DNA of 64,000 nucleotides from an uncultured Prevotellaceae bacterium (lineage in GTDB: Bacteria > Bacteroidota > Bacteroidia > Bacteroidales > Bacteroidaceae): contig CAMKTN010000007.1 in assembly GCA_946415705.1 (NCBI GenBank), forward strand, positions 1 through 64,000, written 5' to 3'. Positions 51,133-61,001 of this stretch are shown one piece after another (the first letter of the stretch is position 1; every line of letters starts with the position of its first letter). The notes below the pieces were generated by a model. That model saw nothing but the letters and a program-made list of their open reading frames with translations, did not search any database and was not told the DNA's origin. Made by a program: the position numbers and the translations under genes.

Positions 51133-51906
51133 GTGCAGCTGAGAAGTTATCTTCTGTTGATTGTGATGGGATGCCTGACACAGAGCGTGGCAGGACAGGA
51201 TTATCATGGTACGACGGGATTGCTGCATATGCCGAGTGCTGAGACTGATTCGGCTGGTACATTCCGTGGTGGCTTCGCTTATTTCGACCGCGCTTTTCTA
51301 CCGGCTCTGATGCCTGATCACGACTCTTTTGGCTACATCATCGGCATCACAGCCTTTCACTGGTTGGAGATTTCGTACGGTGCGACGATGCTATGGATGC
51401 ATAAGAATGCTGATAAGGATATGCCCATGAGTTTCTACAATGAGGATCGTCGCGTAAATGTGAAACTCCGACCACTCAAAGAAGGTAAGTGGTGGCCTGC
51501 GGTGGCTGTGGGCATGGATGATATTGGACGCTTCAAACATATCTCTTCAGGGAAAGACATCAATAATAGCTTTTTCCAGAATATTTATGGTGTGGTGTCC
51601 AAGAACTTCGACATTCGTGGTCATCGCCTGGGAGCTCATATTGCTTATCGCTACTATCCTTCAAGCGCGAACAGCGACCGTCGGGGTGTTGCGGCTGGTA
51701 TCACGTACTCACCACGCCTGGGTGCCTCACTACAGGGACCACGGGCATGGTTGCAGCGTCCACGTGTGATTGTGGAGTGGGATGGCGTCGGCGTGAACGT
51801 GGGTGGTGATGTGCTGCTTTTGCGTCACCTGTTCGTGCAGGCGTGTCTGGTGCATGGACAGGGCTTTATGGGAGCCCTGAGCTACCACTATACGATTAAG
51901 TTCTAA
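51133..51906 (+). CDS. YjbH-domain outer-membrane protein
   Basis: 257 residues. Signal peptide (LLLIVMGCLTQSVAGQ), then GTTGLLHMPSAETDSAGTFR, the start of YjbH/DUF940 proteins, and beta strands to an aromatic end (HYTIKF). YjbH proteins accompany exopolysaccharide export in enterobacteria; here no polysaccharide genes are adjacent. Start codon is GTG at 51133. Lower GC than neighbours is noticeable in the middle. Converges with the M15 gene. Confidence 0.72.
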   Translation: MQLRSYLLLIVMGCLTQSVAGQDYHGTTGLLHMPSAETDSAGTFRGGFAYFDRAFLPALMPDHDSFGYIIGITAFHWLEISYGATMLWMHKNADKDMPMSFYNEDRRVNVKLRPLKEGKWWPAVAVGMDDIGRFKHISSGKDINNSFFQNIYGVVSKNFDIRGHRLGAHIAYRYYPSSANSDRRGVAAGITYSPRLGASLQGPRAWLQRPRVIVEWDGVGVNVGGDVLLLRHLFVQACLVHGQGFMGALSYHYTIKF

Positions 51907-51920
51907 GCAGTTGAATAGTT

Positions 51921-52673
51921 TTAGGGTGTCTCGAAGTGCTGGTAGTCTTTCGGGGATTTCCAGTCGCCACCCCAGAGGAAGCCGGCTTCAGTGAAGAGGC
52001 GGTAGCAGAGGTCGTCGTGGTCTATTTTGTAGGGGAAGTCCTTGTCGCGGTTGCAATAGGGTTTTGCGGTGGCGGGGCGGATGATGCGCGTGCCATTCTT
52101 ACGGACTTTGTAGTAGGGGTTGTAGAGTGTGTTGATGTCGATGGCGAGGCCGCGGGCGTGCTTCGACAGGTGCTTGGAGCCAGCGACGGTGCGGTAGCAG
52201 AAGCAGGAGGTGTTGTTGGCGCGCATCTGCCGCTCATCGTCGGCATCATAGACATCGGGCAGGAGCATGCGCTGAATGGGGTATTTGGCATCGAAGAGCT
52301 GGCGCAGGATGCGGACTACGCGGTCGGCAATCTGTTTGTGGCAGATCATCTCGCCGATGTGTATCTGCTTATCGTAGTCCCAGTGCAGGGCACGGACGTG
52401 ACGCAGGTCATCGCAACCGATATAGGGGTTCTCCTTGTAGGTCTTTCCCTGCATGCGTTGCCATACGCCGTCGGGGATAGGCTCTGCAGCGAAGCATTTG
52501 TCGAGGCCGCCGTAGGCCGCTATAGCCTGGGCGCTGACGGTTTTTCCAGCCTGCCAATAGTTGAGCGGGGTGGTGTCGGGCGGCGTGGCAGTGACGCCGT
52601 CGTGGCACGAAGCGGAGACGATAAAGCTGCAGGCGAGGGTAGCGGTCAGCAACCATCGCAACATCCTGTTCAT
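51921..52673 (-). CDS. M15-family D,D-peptidase-like lipoprotein
   Basis: 250 residues. Lipoprotein signal with Cys in SASCHDG. Core shows SKHARGLAIDINTLYNP (zinc His and Asp) and DYQHFE (second zinc His after catalytic Glu position), as in VanY/ExLYD-type M15 peptidases that trim peptidoglycan stems. The start lies 1 base after the DedA stop, so they are co-transcribed. Confidence 0.85.
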   Translation of the reverse strand: MNRMLRWLLTATLACSFIVSASCHDGVTATPPDTTPLNYWQAGKTVSAQAIAAYGGLDKCFAAEPIPDGVWQRMQGKTYKENPYIGCDDLRHVRALHWDYDKQIHIGEMICHKQIADRVVRILRQLFDAKYPIQRMLLPDVYDADDERQMRANNTSCFCYRTVAGSKHLSKHARGLAIDINTLYNPYYKVRKNGTRIIRPATAKPYCNRDKDFPYKIDHDDLCYRLFTEAGFLWGGDWKSPKDYQHFETP

Positions 52674-52674
52674 C

Positions 52675-53301
52675 TTATTTCTTCTTGCGGTGTTCTTTAT
52701 AAACGAGATAGACGATGAAGAGCAGGAAGAGGCCGAGCATGGCCAAGCCTATCTCATGGCTGTACTGCTCCACGGCGGTAAGCATCTGGTCCTGTGGGAG
52801 GACGCTTTGCATGTAGTAGCCGAGGGCGGCGAGGATGATGTTCCATACGCCAGCACCGATGGTGGTGTAGAGCAGGAAGCGCGAGTAGTTCATCTGTGCG
52901 AGACCGGCCGGGATGCTGATGAGGTGGCGTATGCCAGGCACGAGGCGTCCGATGAGGGTGCCGACAGCGCCGTGTTCGTTGAAGTAATCCTCCGTCTTCT
53001 GGATCTTCTTGTCGTTGAGGAGGCAGAGGCGACCGAGGCGGCTGTTGGCGAAGGCATAGACGACGGGGCGCCCGAGGTAGCGGGCGACGACGTAGTTGAT
53101 GGTAGCTCCGAGGTCAGCGCCGAGCGTGGCGAAGAGGATGATGAGGAAGACGCTGAGTTCACCGTCTTCGGCGGCTTTGTAGGCGGCAGGGGCCACGACA
53201 AGCTCGCTGGGGACGGGTACGACAGTACTCTCAAGGGTCATGAGGAGTGTGATGACCCAGTAGTTGATATGATTGAAAAACCAGGAGATGAGGGAGGACA
53301 T
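52675..53301 (-). CDS. DedA family membrane protein
   Basis: 208 residues. LESTVVPVPSELVVAPAA and FGRLVPGIRHLISIPAGLAQM match the SNARE-associated/DedA core, with re-entrant helices and four or five membrane segments. DedA proteins are implicated in undecaprenyl-phosphate or phospholipid flipping. Ends in a basic tail (EHRKKK). Confidence 0.9.
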   Translation of the reverse strand: MSSLISWFFNHINYWVITLLMTLESTVVPVPSELVVAPAAYKAAEDGELSVFLIILFATLGADLGATINYVVARYLGRPVVYAFANSRLGRLCLLNDKKIQKTEDYFNEHGAVGTLIGRLVPGIRHLISIPAGLAQMNYSRFLLYTTIGAGVWNIILAALGYYMQSVLPQDQMLTAVEQYSHEIGLAMLGLFLLFIVYLVYKEHRKKK

Positions 53302-53306
53302 TTTCT

Positions 53307-53346
53307 AATTGAAAATTGAGAATTGAGAATTGAAAATTGAAAATTA
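53307..53346. repeat. AAAATTG heptamer array between the glycosyltransferase and DedA genes
   Basis: Five to six units; its right end supplies the glycosyltransferase stop codon (TTA on the plus strand, 53344-53346). Confidence 0.88.
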
Positions 53347-54570
53347 AACAAACTTCTTGCGAAAGTCGTTGCGGGGGGCGAAGCGGCGGACGAGGCGGTC
53401 GCTGATGTACCAGGGGAGGACGCAGAGCTCCAGATAGAGCTGCGTCCACGGGTTGTGGCGGACGTTCAGCGCCGTGGCCGTGGTGTGGATGGCCTTGAGC
53501 TGCAGGACGGCATAGGACACATAGAGGATGAGGAGCAAGACAAAGAGCACGATGCTCAGCGCCTGGGGCATGATGATGGCCATCACGAGGCAGACCAGAG
53601 AGGGGATGGCCACGAGCAGGAGCATCAGCCAAGGGGCTACGATGCGCAGGAACTGATGCAGGCGGTAGAGGGCGATATTGCGCTGGTGGCAGCGCGTCTC
53701 GGCGTAGAACACACGCATCTGTTTCCAGCTGCGCTCGTCGTGGATGCGCTCTTGGATGACCATGCCGGCCGGCGACAGCAGGAGAGCTGTGTTGGAGGCG
53801 TTGGCATTGCGGTTCACGAGGAGCTCCTCGGCACCGGCCTTCAAGTCCTGATCGTCGGCGAAACCTCCATGTTCGAAGAAGAGGCTCCTGCGGTAGGCGA
53901 GATTGCAGGCGTCGGCACGCACGGCAGCGTGGCCGCTGAGGACATGCTGTATGGTGGCGATGGTGGCCCAGAGGCGGTAGAAGCCTATCTTGGTGTCGAG
54001 CCAGGTGTCGCGGCTCTCATCGTAGCGCGCGTAGCCGAGGACGATGTCGGGCTTCTTCAGCAGGGGACTCTGGAGACTCAACTGGGGTTGCACGATGGCT
54101 TCGCCGATGCGTTGGAGCCATAGGGGTGAAGCGGGCTGGCAGTCGGGGTGCGTGATGACGACCCATTCGGTGGTCGCCGCCCTGAAACCGAGGGTGAGCG
54201 CCAGGCGTTCGATGCTGATGTCGCGCGCAGAGGCGGGCACGAAGGTATGGCGCAGGTGGGCGTGCTGTAGCTCCAGACGCTCCAGGATGTCCTTGGTCTC
54301 GTCGGTGGAGCGCATATCCACGACAATCACCTCGAAGCGTTCGTATTCCTGCGCGAGGATATCGGGCAGGTGGCGCCGCAGGGCAGGGGCCTGGTTGTGG
54401 GCGGCGATGATGACCGTCAGCGGGGGTGTCTCCACAGGGGCGTTCACGCTGGGTGGCCCTATACGACGCATCTTACGGCCGATGACGCCGGCGCAGTGGG
54501 CGTTGTAGATGCCCAAAAACCAGACGATGAGGGCTGTCAGCAGGATGATGAGAAAGGCGAGGGGAGACAT
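53344..54570 (-). CDS. Membrane-bound family 2 glycosyltransferase
   Basis: 408 residues. N-terminal membrane anchor (LAFLIILLTALIVWFLGIY), GT-A domain with LTVIIAAHNQAPAL and EVIVVDMRSTDET, then HPDCQPASP in place of the usual DxD region, and two to three C-terminal membrane segments. Acceptor unknown; probably envelope polysaccharide. It lies 24 bases after lysA. Confidence 0.85.
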   Translation of the reverse strand: MSPLAFLIILLTALIVWFLGIYNAHCAGVIGRKMRRIGPPSVNAPVETPPLTVIIAAHNQAPALRRHLPDILAQEYERFEVIVVDMRSTDETKDILERLELQHAHLRHTFVPASARDISIERLALTLGFRAATTEWVVITHPDCQPASPLWLQRIGEAIVQPQLSLQSPLLKKPDIVLGYARYDESRDTWLDTKIGFYRLWATIATIQHVLSGHAAVRADACNLAYRRSLFFEHGGFADDQDLKAGAEELLVNRNANASNTALLLSPAGMVIQERIHDERSWKQMRVFYAETRCHQRNIALYRLHQFLRIVAPWLMLLLVAIPSLVCLVMAIIMPQALSIVLFVLLLILYVSYAVLQLKAIHTTATALNVRHNPWTQLYLELCVLPWYISDRLVRRFAPRNDFRKKFV

Positions 54571-54594
54571 GTGCGCGTGAACCGGATAGGAGGG

Positions 54595-55749
54595 TTATTC
54601 CATGAGATAGCCTTTCGGGAGCGGACGGCAGTTGTAGCCGGAGGCCATGATCTCGCCGTAGGCACCTGCAGAGCGGAGGGCGATGAGGTCGCCGCGGCGC
54701 GTGGCGGGCATGGAGTAGTCGGTGACGAAGACGTCGGAGGACTCGCAGATGGGGCCCACAACATCATAGAGCGTCGGCTCGCCCTCGCCGCGTGTGGCGG
54801 CCGTGAGGTTCTCGACTTTGTGATAGGCACCGTAGAAGGCAGGACGGATGAGGTCTGTGAAGCCGGCATCTACGATGGCGAACTTCTTCACCTTCGCCTG
54901 CTTCACGTAGAGACAGCGCGTGATGAGACTGCCCATCTGTGCCACCACGGCACGCCCCAGCTCGAAGTGCAGCTGTTGTCCTTCGCGAAGCTTGAGGCCG
55001 CGCGTAAAGGTCTGGAAATAAGCCTTGAAGTTGGGCACGGGGTGAGCGTCAGGGTCTTGGTAGTCAACGCCCAGGCCGCCACCGACATTGATGTTGTTGG
55101 CGCGGAGACCGGCTGCTTCGAGCTCGTCCTGCATCTCATTGACGCGGGTGCAGAGGGCTGCAAAGTCGTCCATCTCCAACAGCTGCGAGCCGATGTGGAA
55201 ATGGAGGCCCATGAAGTCGATGCGCTGCATCTGCTGTGCCTGACGGATGACATGCACCATGTCCTCCTTGGCGATGCCGAACTTGTTCTCGGCCTTACCC
55301 GTGGTGATATGGGCATGGGTGTGGGCGCCCACGTCGGGGTTGATGCGGAAGCTCACGCGCGCACGAGTATTTAATAAGGTGGCAATCTCGTGGATGACCT
55401 CCAGCTCCTCCAGGCTCTCCACATTGAACATGGCGATGCCCGCCTTCAGGGCATTGCGAATCTCCCAGTCAGCCTTGCCGACACCGGCAAAGACTATCTC
55501 GGAGGCGGGGAAGCCCGCAGCGAGCGCAGCCTGCACCTCGCCGCCGCTGACGCAGTCGGCACCGAAGCCTGCGGCAGCTATCTGCCGGAGGATGTCGGGG
55601 TGGGCGTTGGCCTTGACGGCATAGTGTACGTGCCAGTTGTCATGGTCGCGCGTCTCAGCGTGAATGGCATCAAGGGTGCGTTGCAGCAACGCGGTGTCAT
55701 AGATGTAGTAGGGCGTTTGTACGCGGGGGAGTTGTTCGATGGAGAGCAT
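54595..55749 (-). CDS. lysA: Diaminopimelate decarboxylase
   Basis: 384 residues. PLP Lys in VHYAVKANAHPDIL, SGGEVQAAL, HFHIGSQL, NVGGGLGVDYQ and the substrate site CESSDVFVTD. Last step of lysine biosynthesis. Follows lysC by 26 bases, so DAP is both made by and drained from this pathway. Confidence 0.94.
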   Translation of the reverse strand: MLSIEQLPRVQTPYYIYDTALLQRTLDAIHAETRDHDNWHVHYAVKANAHPDILRQIAAAGFGADCVSGGEVQAALAAGFPASEIVFAGVGKADWEIRNALKAGIAMFNVESLEELEVIHEIATLLNTRARVSFRINPDVGAHTHAHITTGKAENKFGIAKEDMVHVIRQAQQMQRIDFMGLHFHIGSQLLEMDDFAALCTRVNEMQDELEAAGLRANNINVGGGLGVDYQDPDAHPVPNFKAYFQTFTRGLKLREGQQLHFELGRAVVAQMGSLITRCLYVKQAKVKKFAIVDAGFTDLIRPAFYGAYHKVENLTAATRGEGEPTLYDVVGPICESSDVFVTDYSMPATRRGDLIALRSAGAYGEIMASGYNCRPLPKGYLME

Positions 55750-55775
55750 AGGTGTGTGCGTGTTGTGCGTAAGTG

Positions 55776-57119
55776 TCAGGAGGGGCGACGGACGTGGTCG
55801 TTGTAGGTGAAGAGCGTCTTCTGCAGGGCCTGCAGCGTGCGCTGCTTGTCGGCCTCCGCGACGACGAAGGAGATGTTATGCTCGGAGCCGCCGTAGCTGA
55901 CCATGCGCACGGGTATCTGGCGCAGGGCATCCATGGCCTGTGACTCGAAGCCCACGTTCTGGCTGGCCAGGTCGCCGACGACGCAGATGATGCACATATT
56001 GTCCTCGACGGTGACGGTGCCGTACTTCTTCAGCTCATCGATGATGGAAGCCAGGTGCGAGCGGTTGTCGATGGTCACGCTGACGCCCACCTCGGAGGTG
56101 GCAATCATGTCGATACTGGTCTTGTAGGTCTCGAAGATCTCGAAGACCTTGCGCAGGAAACCGTGGGCGAGGAGCATACGTGAGCTCTGGATGCCGATGC
56201 AGATGATATTGTCCTTGGCAGCAACGGCCTTGATGGTGCCGCGGTGCATTTGGTTGTTGATGATGGTGCCGGGTGCCTCGGGGTCCATGGTGTTCAGCAG
56301 GCGCACGGGGACGCGCGCGAATTTGGCGGGCTGGATGCAGGTGGGGTGCAGGATCTTGGCACCGAAGTAGGCGAGCTCGGCAGCCTCCTCGAAGTAGAGC
56401 TGACGCACGGGCTCCGTACTCTGGACAACACGCGGGTCATTGTTGTGCATACCATCGATGTCCGTCCAGATCTGGATTTCCTCTGCACCGAGGGCAGCGC
56501 CGATGAGGCAGGCGGTGTAGTCAGAGCCGCCGCGCTGCAGGTTGTCAATCTCGCCGTAGGCGTTGCGGCAGATGAAGCCCTGCGTGACATAGATGTCGTA
56601 GCCGGGGTTGGCTTCCAGCTGCGCCTGTGTGCGCTCGCGGATATAGGCGAGGTCGGGCTCAGCATTCTTGTCGGTGCGAATCATGTCGAGGGCCGAGAGC
56701 AGGATGGCGTTGACACCCTGCTCCAACAGGTAGTTGGTGACCATGTTCGTGGAGATGATCTCGCCCTGTGCCAGGATGACCTTCTCCTCGAACGAGGTGA
56801 AGAGGGTCTTGGTCATCGAGCGCAGGTAGTCGAACTCCTCCTTCAGGAACTTCGCAGTCTTCTCGCGCCACTCGTCGGTGGTGTAGAGCTCCTGGATATG
56901 GTCGGCGTATTTCCGTTCGAGTTGGTTGATGACATTGTGCGCACCCTCGGGATTCTTCTTATAGAGGTAGTCGGAGATTTCCACCAGGGTGTTCGTGGTG
57001 CCGCTCATGGCCGAGAGCACCACCACTTTGGGCTGTCCGTCGCTGGTGATGAGCTTCGTGACATCCTTCATACGCTGGGCACTGCCTACGCTTGTGCCTC
57101 CGAATTTCAATACTTTCAT
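55776..57119 (-). CDS. lysC: Aspartate kinase
   Basis: 447 residues. Opens MKVLKFGGTSVGSAQRM, with GGSDYTACLIGAAL and TDIDGMHNNDPRV of the kinase domain and two C-terminal ACT domains (SIDMIATSEVGVSVTIDN; ISFVVAEADK) for feedback control. Begins lysine, threonine and methionine biosynthesis. ATG at 57119; the open frame reaches further into ftsE but the family starts here. Confidence 0.94.
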   Translation of the reverse strand: MKVLKFGGTSVGSAQRMKDVTKLITSDGQPKVVVLSAMSGTTNTLVEISDYLYKKNPEGAHNVINQLERKYADHIQELYTTDEWREKTAKFLKEEFDYLRSMTKTLFTSFEEKVILAQGEIISTNMVTNYLLEQGVNAILLSALDMIRTDKNAEPDLAYIRERTQAQLEANPGYDIYVTQGFICRNAYGEIDNLQRGGSDYTACLIGAALGAEEIQIWTDIDGMHNNDPRVVQSTEPVRQLYFEEAAELAYFGAKILHPTCIQPAKFARVPVRLLNTMDPEAPGTIINNQMHRGTIKAVAAKDNIICIGIQSSRMLLAHGFLRKVFEIFETYKTSIDMIATSEVGVSVTIDNRSHLASIIDELKKYGTVTVEDNMCIICVVGDLASQNVGFESQAMDALRQIPVRMVSYGGSEHNISFVVAEADKQRTLQALQKTLFTYNDHVRRPS

Positions 57120-57177
57120 CTTGTGTATGTTGTTTTTTGGGAAGTTAAAGAGGGAGTTAAAAGGGGAGTTAAAGCGC

Positions 57178-57948
57178 TTATTCCGAAGCAACAGTGGCAA
57201 CGGGGATGTCCTCGGCGGGTTGTGAAGGTTGCTGTGGCACAGCAACAGACGCAACGGGCTCGGCAGGGGTTGCAGGCTTGGCGGGCTCGGTGGCCTCCTG
57301 GAACTGATTGTCCTTGCAGACATAGACGCGGCCGGGGAAGCGGTCGATGAGGGCGTTGTTGTGGGTCGCCATGATCACGGCCGTGCCCTGACGGGAGAGG
57401 TCATAGAGGATCTGTGTCGTGCGGATGCCGGATTCCTCGTCCTGATTGCCTGTCGCCTCGTCGGCCAGGATGAGCTTGGGCTTGTTCAGGATGGCGCGGG
57501 CGATGCAGACGCGCTGCTGTTCACCACCCGACAGCTCGTGGGGCATGGCCTCCTGACGGTTAGCGAGGCCCACGATTCCCAACACCTCGGCGATGCGTGC
57601 GGCACGCTCTGTGCGGTTCTTCCAGCCGGTGCAGCGCAGCACGAAATCGAGGTTCTCGCGAACGTTGCGCTCTGTAAGCAGTTGGAAGTCCTGGAAGACG
57701 ATGCCCAGCTGCTTGCGCAAGGCGGGAATGCGGCGACGCTTGATGCTGCGCATATCAAAGCCCAGCACCTCGGCGCTGCCGTTGGTGATGTCCAGTTCGC
57801 CGTAGATGGTCTTCAGCAGCGATGACTTGCCGCTGCCTACGATGCCGGTGAGATACACGAACTCGCCTTCGTCAACGTGCATGTTCACGTTGTAGAGGAT
57901 GGTATCTTCGTCGCGACAGATGTCAACTTCTTTGTAATCGATGATCAT
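57178..57948 (-). CDS. ftsE: Cell division ATP-binding protein FtsE
   Basis: 256 residues. Walker A GIVGSGKSSLL, signature LSGGEQQRVCIAR, Walker B LILADEATGNQD, switch ATHNN. The hit to FtsE is by VFQDFQLL and overall context. It is about 30 residues longer than usual, with a Pro/Ala/Val-rich tail (AKPATPAEPVASVAVPQQP). FtsX is not next to it. It controls septal peptidoglycan hydrolases through FtsX. Confidence 0.82.
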   Translation of the reverse strand: MIIDYKEVDICRDEDTILYNVNMHVDEGEFVYLTGIVGSGKSSLLKTIYGELDITNGSAEVLGFDMRSIKRRRIPALRKQLGIVFQDFQLLTERNVRENLDFVLRCTGWKNRTERAARIAEVLGIVGLANRQEAMPHELSGGEQQRVCIARAILNKPKLILADEATGNQDEESGIRTTQILYDLSRQGTAVIMATHNNALIDRFPGRVYVCKDNQFQEATEPAKPATPAEPVASVAVPQQPSQPAEDIPVATVASE

Positions 57949-57956
57949 TGGTTAAG

Positions 57957-58025
57957 ATGTTCAAGGGTTCAAAGGTTCAAGGAGTTCAAGAGAATTTTCA
58001 ATTTTCAATTCTCAATTCTCAATTT

Positions 58026-58027
<2 letters not shown>
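57957..58027. repeat. Octamer (GGTTCAAG) and heptamer (CAATTTT) arrays between hisIE and ftsE
   Basis: AAGGGTTC-type units to 57990, then CAATTTT/CAATTCT units to 58027, where they supply the hisIE stop codon (58026-58028). Confidence 0.88.
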
Positions 58028-58682
<655 letters not shown>

Positions 58683-58696
58683 ATATTGTTGTGTTC

Positions 58697-59476
58697 TTAT
58701 ATTCTTACCGTTATCCCCTCGCTCTTTAAATAAGACTTGAGTTCGGGTATCTTGATTTCTCCGAAATGGAAGACCGAGGCGGCGAGGGCCGCGTCGGAGT
58801 GGCCTTCGAGGAAGGTGTCGCGGAAATGTTCCTTGGCACCCGCTCCGCCCGAGGCGATGATGGGGATGGAGAGCGAGTCGGAGAGGCGACGCAGCGCATC
58901 GTTGGCGAAGCCGTTCTTCACGCCGTCGTGGTCCATGCTGGTGAACAGAATCTCACCGGCGCCGCGTTCCTGCGCCTCGCGAGCCCAGTCGAAGAGCATG
59001 CGCTCTGTGGGAATGCGACCGCCGTTGAGGTAACAGAGCCACTCATTGTCCATTGTCCCTTGTCCCCTGTCCATTACATATCGTGCATCGATAGCCACGA
59101 CACACACCTGTGAACCGAAATGGCGCGTGATCTCATCGATCAGCTCCGGGCGACGAAGGGCGGCGCTGTTCACGCTCACCTTGTCGGCACCCGCATTGAG
59201 CAGGCGGTCCACATCCTTCAGCTCACCAATACCGCCCCCCACGGTGAAGGGAATGTTCACGCTGGCAGCCACGCGGCTGACCATCTCGGTAAAGGTCTTG
59301 CGACCTTCGTGGGATGCGGTGATGTCGAGATACACCAGTTCGTCGGCGCCCTGCTCGCTATAGGCGTGACCCAGCTCCACCGGGTCACCCGCGTGGCGCA
59401 GGTTCACGAAATTGGTGCCTTTAACGGTTTGGCCGTCCTTGACATCTAAGCAGGGTATGATGCGTTTGGCTAACAC
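58697..59476 (-). CDS. hisF: Imidazole glycerol phosphate synthase subunit HisF
   Basis: 259 residues. (beta-alpha)8 barrel with catalytic Asp in [15 protein letters not shown] and [19 protein letters not shown] and IIASGGAG phosphate sites. About 8 residues longer than typical HisF, because residues 133-142 ([10 protein letters not shown]), just after the catalytic Asp strand, derive from a CATTGTC heptamer array. Partner of HisH. Confidence 0.94.
   Translation of the reverse strand: MLAKRIIPCLDVKDGQTVKGTNFVNLRHAGDPVELGHAYSEQGADELVYLDITASHEGRKTFTEMVSRVAASVNIPFTVGGGIGELKDVDRLLNAGADKVSVNSAALRRPELIDEITRHFGSQVCVVAIDARYVMDRGQGTMDNEWLCYLNGGRIPTERMLFDWAREAQERGAGEILFTSMDHDGVKNGFANDALRRLSDSLSIPIIASGGAGAKEHFRDTFLEGHSDAALAASVFHFGEIKIPELKSYLKSEGITVRI
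59042..59077. repeat. In-frame CATTGTC heptamer array in hisF
   Basis: CATTGTC, CATTGTC, CCTTGTC, CCCTGTC, CATTACA: five 7-bp units, in a barrel loop next to the active-site strand. Confidence 0.85.
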
Positions 59477-59477
59477 T

Positions 59478-59548
59478 AACGTTTAAAGTTTAAGGAGTTT
59501 AAGAAGTTCAAGGGTTCAAAAGTTCAAGGGTTCAAGGGTTCAAGGGGG
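59478..59548. repeat. TTTAAAG and TTCAAGGG arrays between hisA and hisF
   Basis: TTTAAAG units pass into five TTCAAGGG-type octamers that encode the HisA C-terminus (PLEPLNP) and its stop codon. Confidence 0.9.
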
Positions 59549-60264
59549 AACTCGGCGATGAGGTCGTGAAGGTTGATGCGGCCTTCGTAGATGGCTTTGC
59601 CAAAGACTACCGCTGGTATGCCGGCGCTGTTGAGGGCGCGGATGTCCTCGATACAGCTCACACCGCCACTGGCGATGAGTTGGATGTCGGGGTAGGCCTC
59701 CATGATAGAGCGGTAGAGGGCGGTGGCGGGACCTGCCAGCGTGCCGTCCTTGGAGATCTCTGTGCACAGCACGTGGCGCACGCCGGCATCGATATAGCGC
59801 TTGAGGAAGGGTAGGAGGTCCTCGCTGGAATCCTCCTTCCAACCATTGATGCTGACCTTGCCATTGCGCACGTCGGCGCCCAGGATCAGGCGCTCTGCGC
59901 CATAGCGCTCCAGCCAACGAAGGAACAGCTCCGGCTGCTGTACGGCGATAGAACCCACGGTCACCATAGCGGCTCCCGCAGCAAAGGCGGCTTCGATGTC
60001 AGCGTCTGTCTTGATGCCACCACCAAAATCTACGGTGAGATGTGTGCGGCTGGTTATCTCGCTCAGCACAGCGCTGTTTACGATGTGCTTTGACTTCGCG
60101 CCGTCGAGATCCACGACATGTAAACGCTGGAAGCCCAGTGCCTCGAACTCAGTTGCCACCTCGGCGGGGGAATCCCGATAGACGGTTTTCTGAGCATAGT
60201 CGCCCTTGGTCAAGCGTACGCACTGACCTCCGATGATGTCTATGGCAGGGATGAGCTCGATCAT
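59524..60264 (-). CDS. hisA: Phosphoribosylformimino-5-aminoimidazole carboxamide ribotide isomerase (HisA)
   Basis: 246 residues. Barrel isomerase with IPAIDIIGGQCVRLTKGDY, VDFGGGIKTD, ADVRNGKVSINGW (second catalytic Asp) and IASGGVSCIED. Fourth histidine pathway step. The last residues are encoded by the octamer array. Downstream of hisH by 55 bases of repeats. Confidence 0.95.
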   Translation of the reverse strand: MIELIPAIDIIGGQCVRLTKGDYAQKTVYRDSPAEVATEFEALGFQRLHVVDLDGAKSKHIVNSAVLSEITSRTHLTVDFGGGIKTDADIEAAFAAGAAMVTVGSIAVQQPELFLRWLERYGAERLILGADVRNGKVSINGWKEDSSEDLLPFLKRYIDAGVRHVLCTEISKDGTLAGPATALYRSIMEAYPDIQLIASGGVSCIEDIRALNSAGIPAVVFGKAIYEGRINLHDLIAEFPLEPLNP

Positions 60265-60267
60265 TTT

Positions 60268-60326
60268 CGTTGAACGTTTATCGTTTATCGATTAGCGATT
60301 AGCGTTTAGGGGTTAGCGTTTAGAGT
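60268..60326. repeat. GTTTATC/GATTAGC heptamer array between hisH and hisA
   Basis: GTTTATC, GTTTATC, GATTAGC, GATTAGC, GTTTAGG, GGTTAGC, GTTTAGA: seven units with exact 7-bp period. It supplies the hisH stop codon (60320-60322). Confidence 0.9.
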
Positions 60327-60901
60327 TGAAGGAATCTCTGCAAAATCTGTTCGCCTACGCGGCCGCTCTTCTCGGGGTGGAACTGACAGGCGTAGAAATT
60401 ATCCTTATGTAGGGCAGCAGAGAAGGGAAGGATGTAGTCCGTCGTGGCGGTGGTAAACTCGCAAATGGGGACATAGAAGCTGTGGACGAAATATACGTAG
60501 CCGTTCTCCGTGATGCTGTCGCTGGCGGTATCACGGAGAACGTTCCATCCCATGTGCGGCACTTTGTCTTCGTGGTGCGTTGGACGGAAACGTTTTACAT
60601 CCACAGGGAAGATGCCGAGGCAGTCCGTGTCGCCCTCCTCAGAATGGCGGCACATCAGCTGCTGCCCAATACAGATACCCAGCACGGGTTGCTGCAGCGA
60701 ACGTATCACTTCGTCCAACCCATGCTCGCGCAGGTAGCCCATCGCCTGACTCGCCTCACCCTGGCCCGGGAACAGCACTTTATCGGCTGCGCGCAGCTCA
60801 GCGGGGTCGTCGGTCAGGACAGGCTCTACGCCCAGGCGCCGCAACGCGTGCACCACGGAGTAGATATTTCCTGCATTATATTTTACGATGGCTACTTTCA
60901 T
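60320..60901 (-). CDS. hisH: Imidazole glycerol phosphate synthase subunit HisH
   Basis: 193 residues. Class I glutamine amidotransferase: nucleophile Cys in LGICIGQQLM, His and Glu in QFHPEKSG, FPGQGEA oxyanion region. Supplies ammonia to HisF. ATG at 60901 gives the family start MKVAIVKYNAGN and lies only 7 bases after the -7 box, suggesting a leaderless mRNA; the frame extends upstream past the promoter. Confidence 0.94.
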   Translation of the reverse strand: MKVAIVKYNAGNIYSVVHALRRLGVEPVLTDDPAELRAADKVLFPGQGEASQAMGYLREHGLDEVIRSLQQPVLGICIGQQLMCRHSEEGDTDCLGIFPVDVKRFRPTHHEDKVPHMGWNVLRDTASDSITENGYVYFVHSFYVPICEFTTATTDYILPFSAALHKDNFYACQFHPEKSGRVGEQILQRFLQL

Positions 60902-60908
60902 GCGGGCG

Positions 60909-60916
60909 CAAAGGTA
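60909..60916 (-). promoter_or_regulatory. -7 box (TACCTTTG) for the his-fts-lys operon
   Basis: Minus-strand TACCTTTG, 7 bases before the hisH ATG. No exact -33 TTTG is seen. It would drive hisH-hisA-hisF-hisIE-ftsE-lysC-lysA. Confidence 0.65.
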
Positions 60917-61001
60917 AGCATTTTTTATCATTTTTCGCTCTTCTTTCGCCAAGAAAATGGTCGTGAGTGCCCAAAAGGTCTCATAGAGCAATGATCGAAG
61001 C

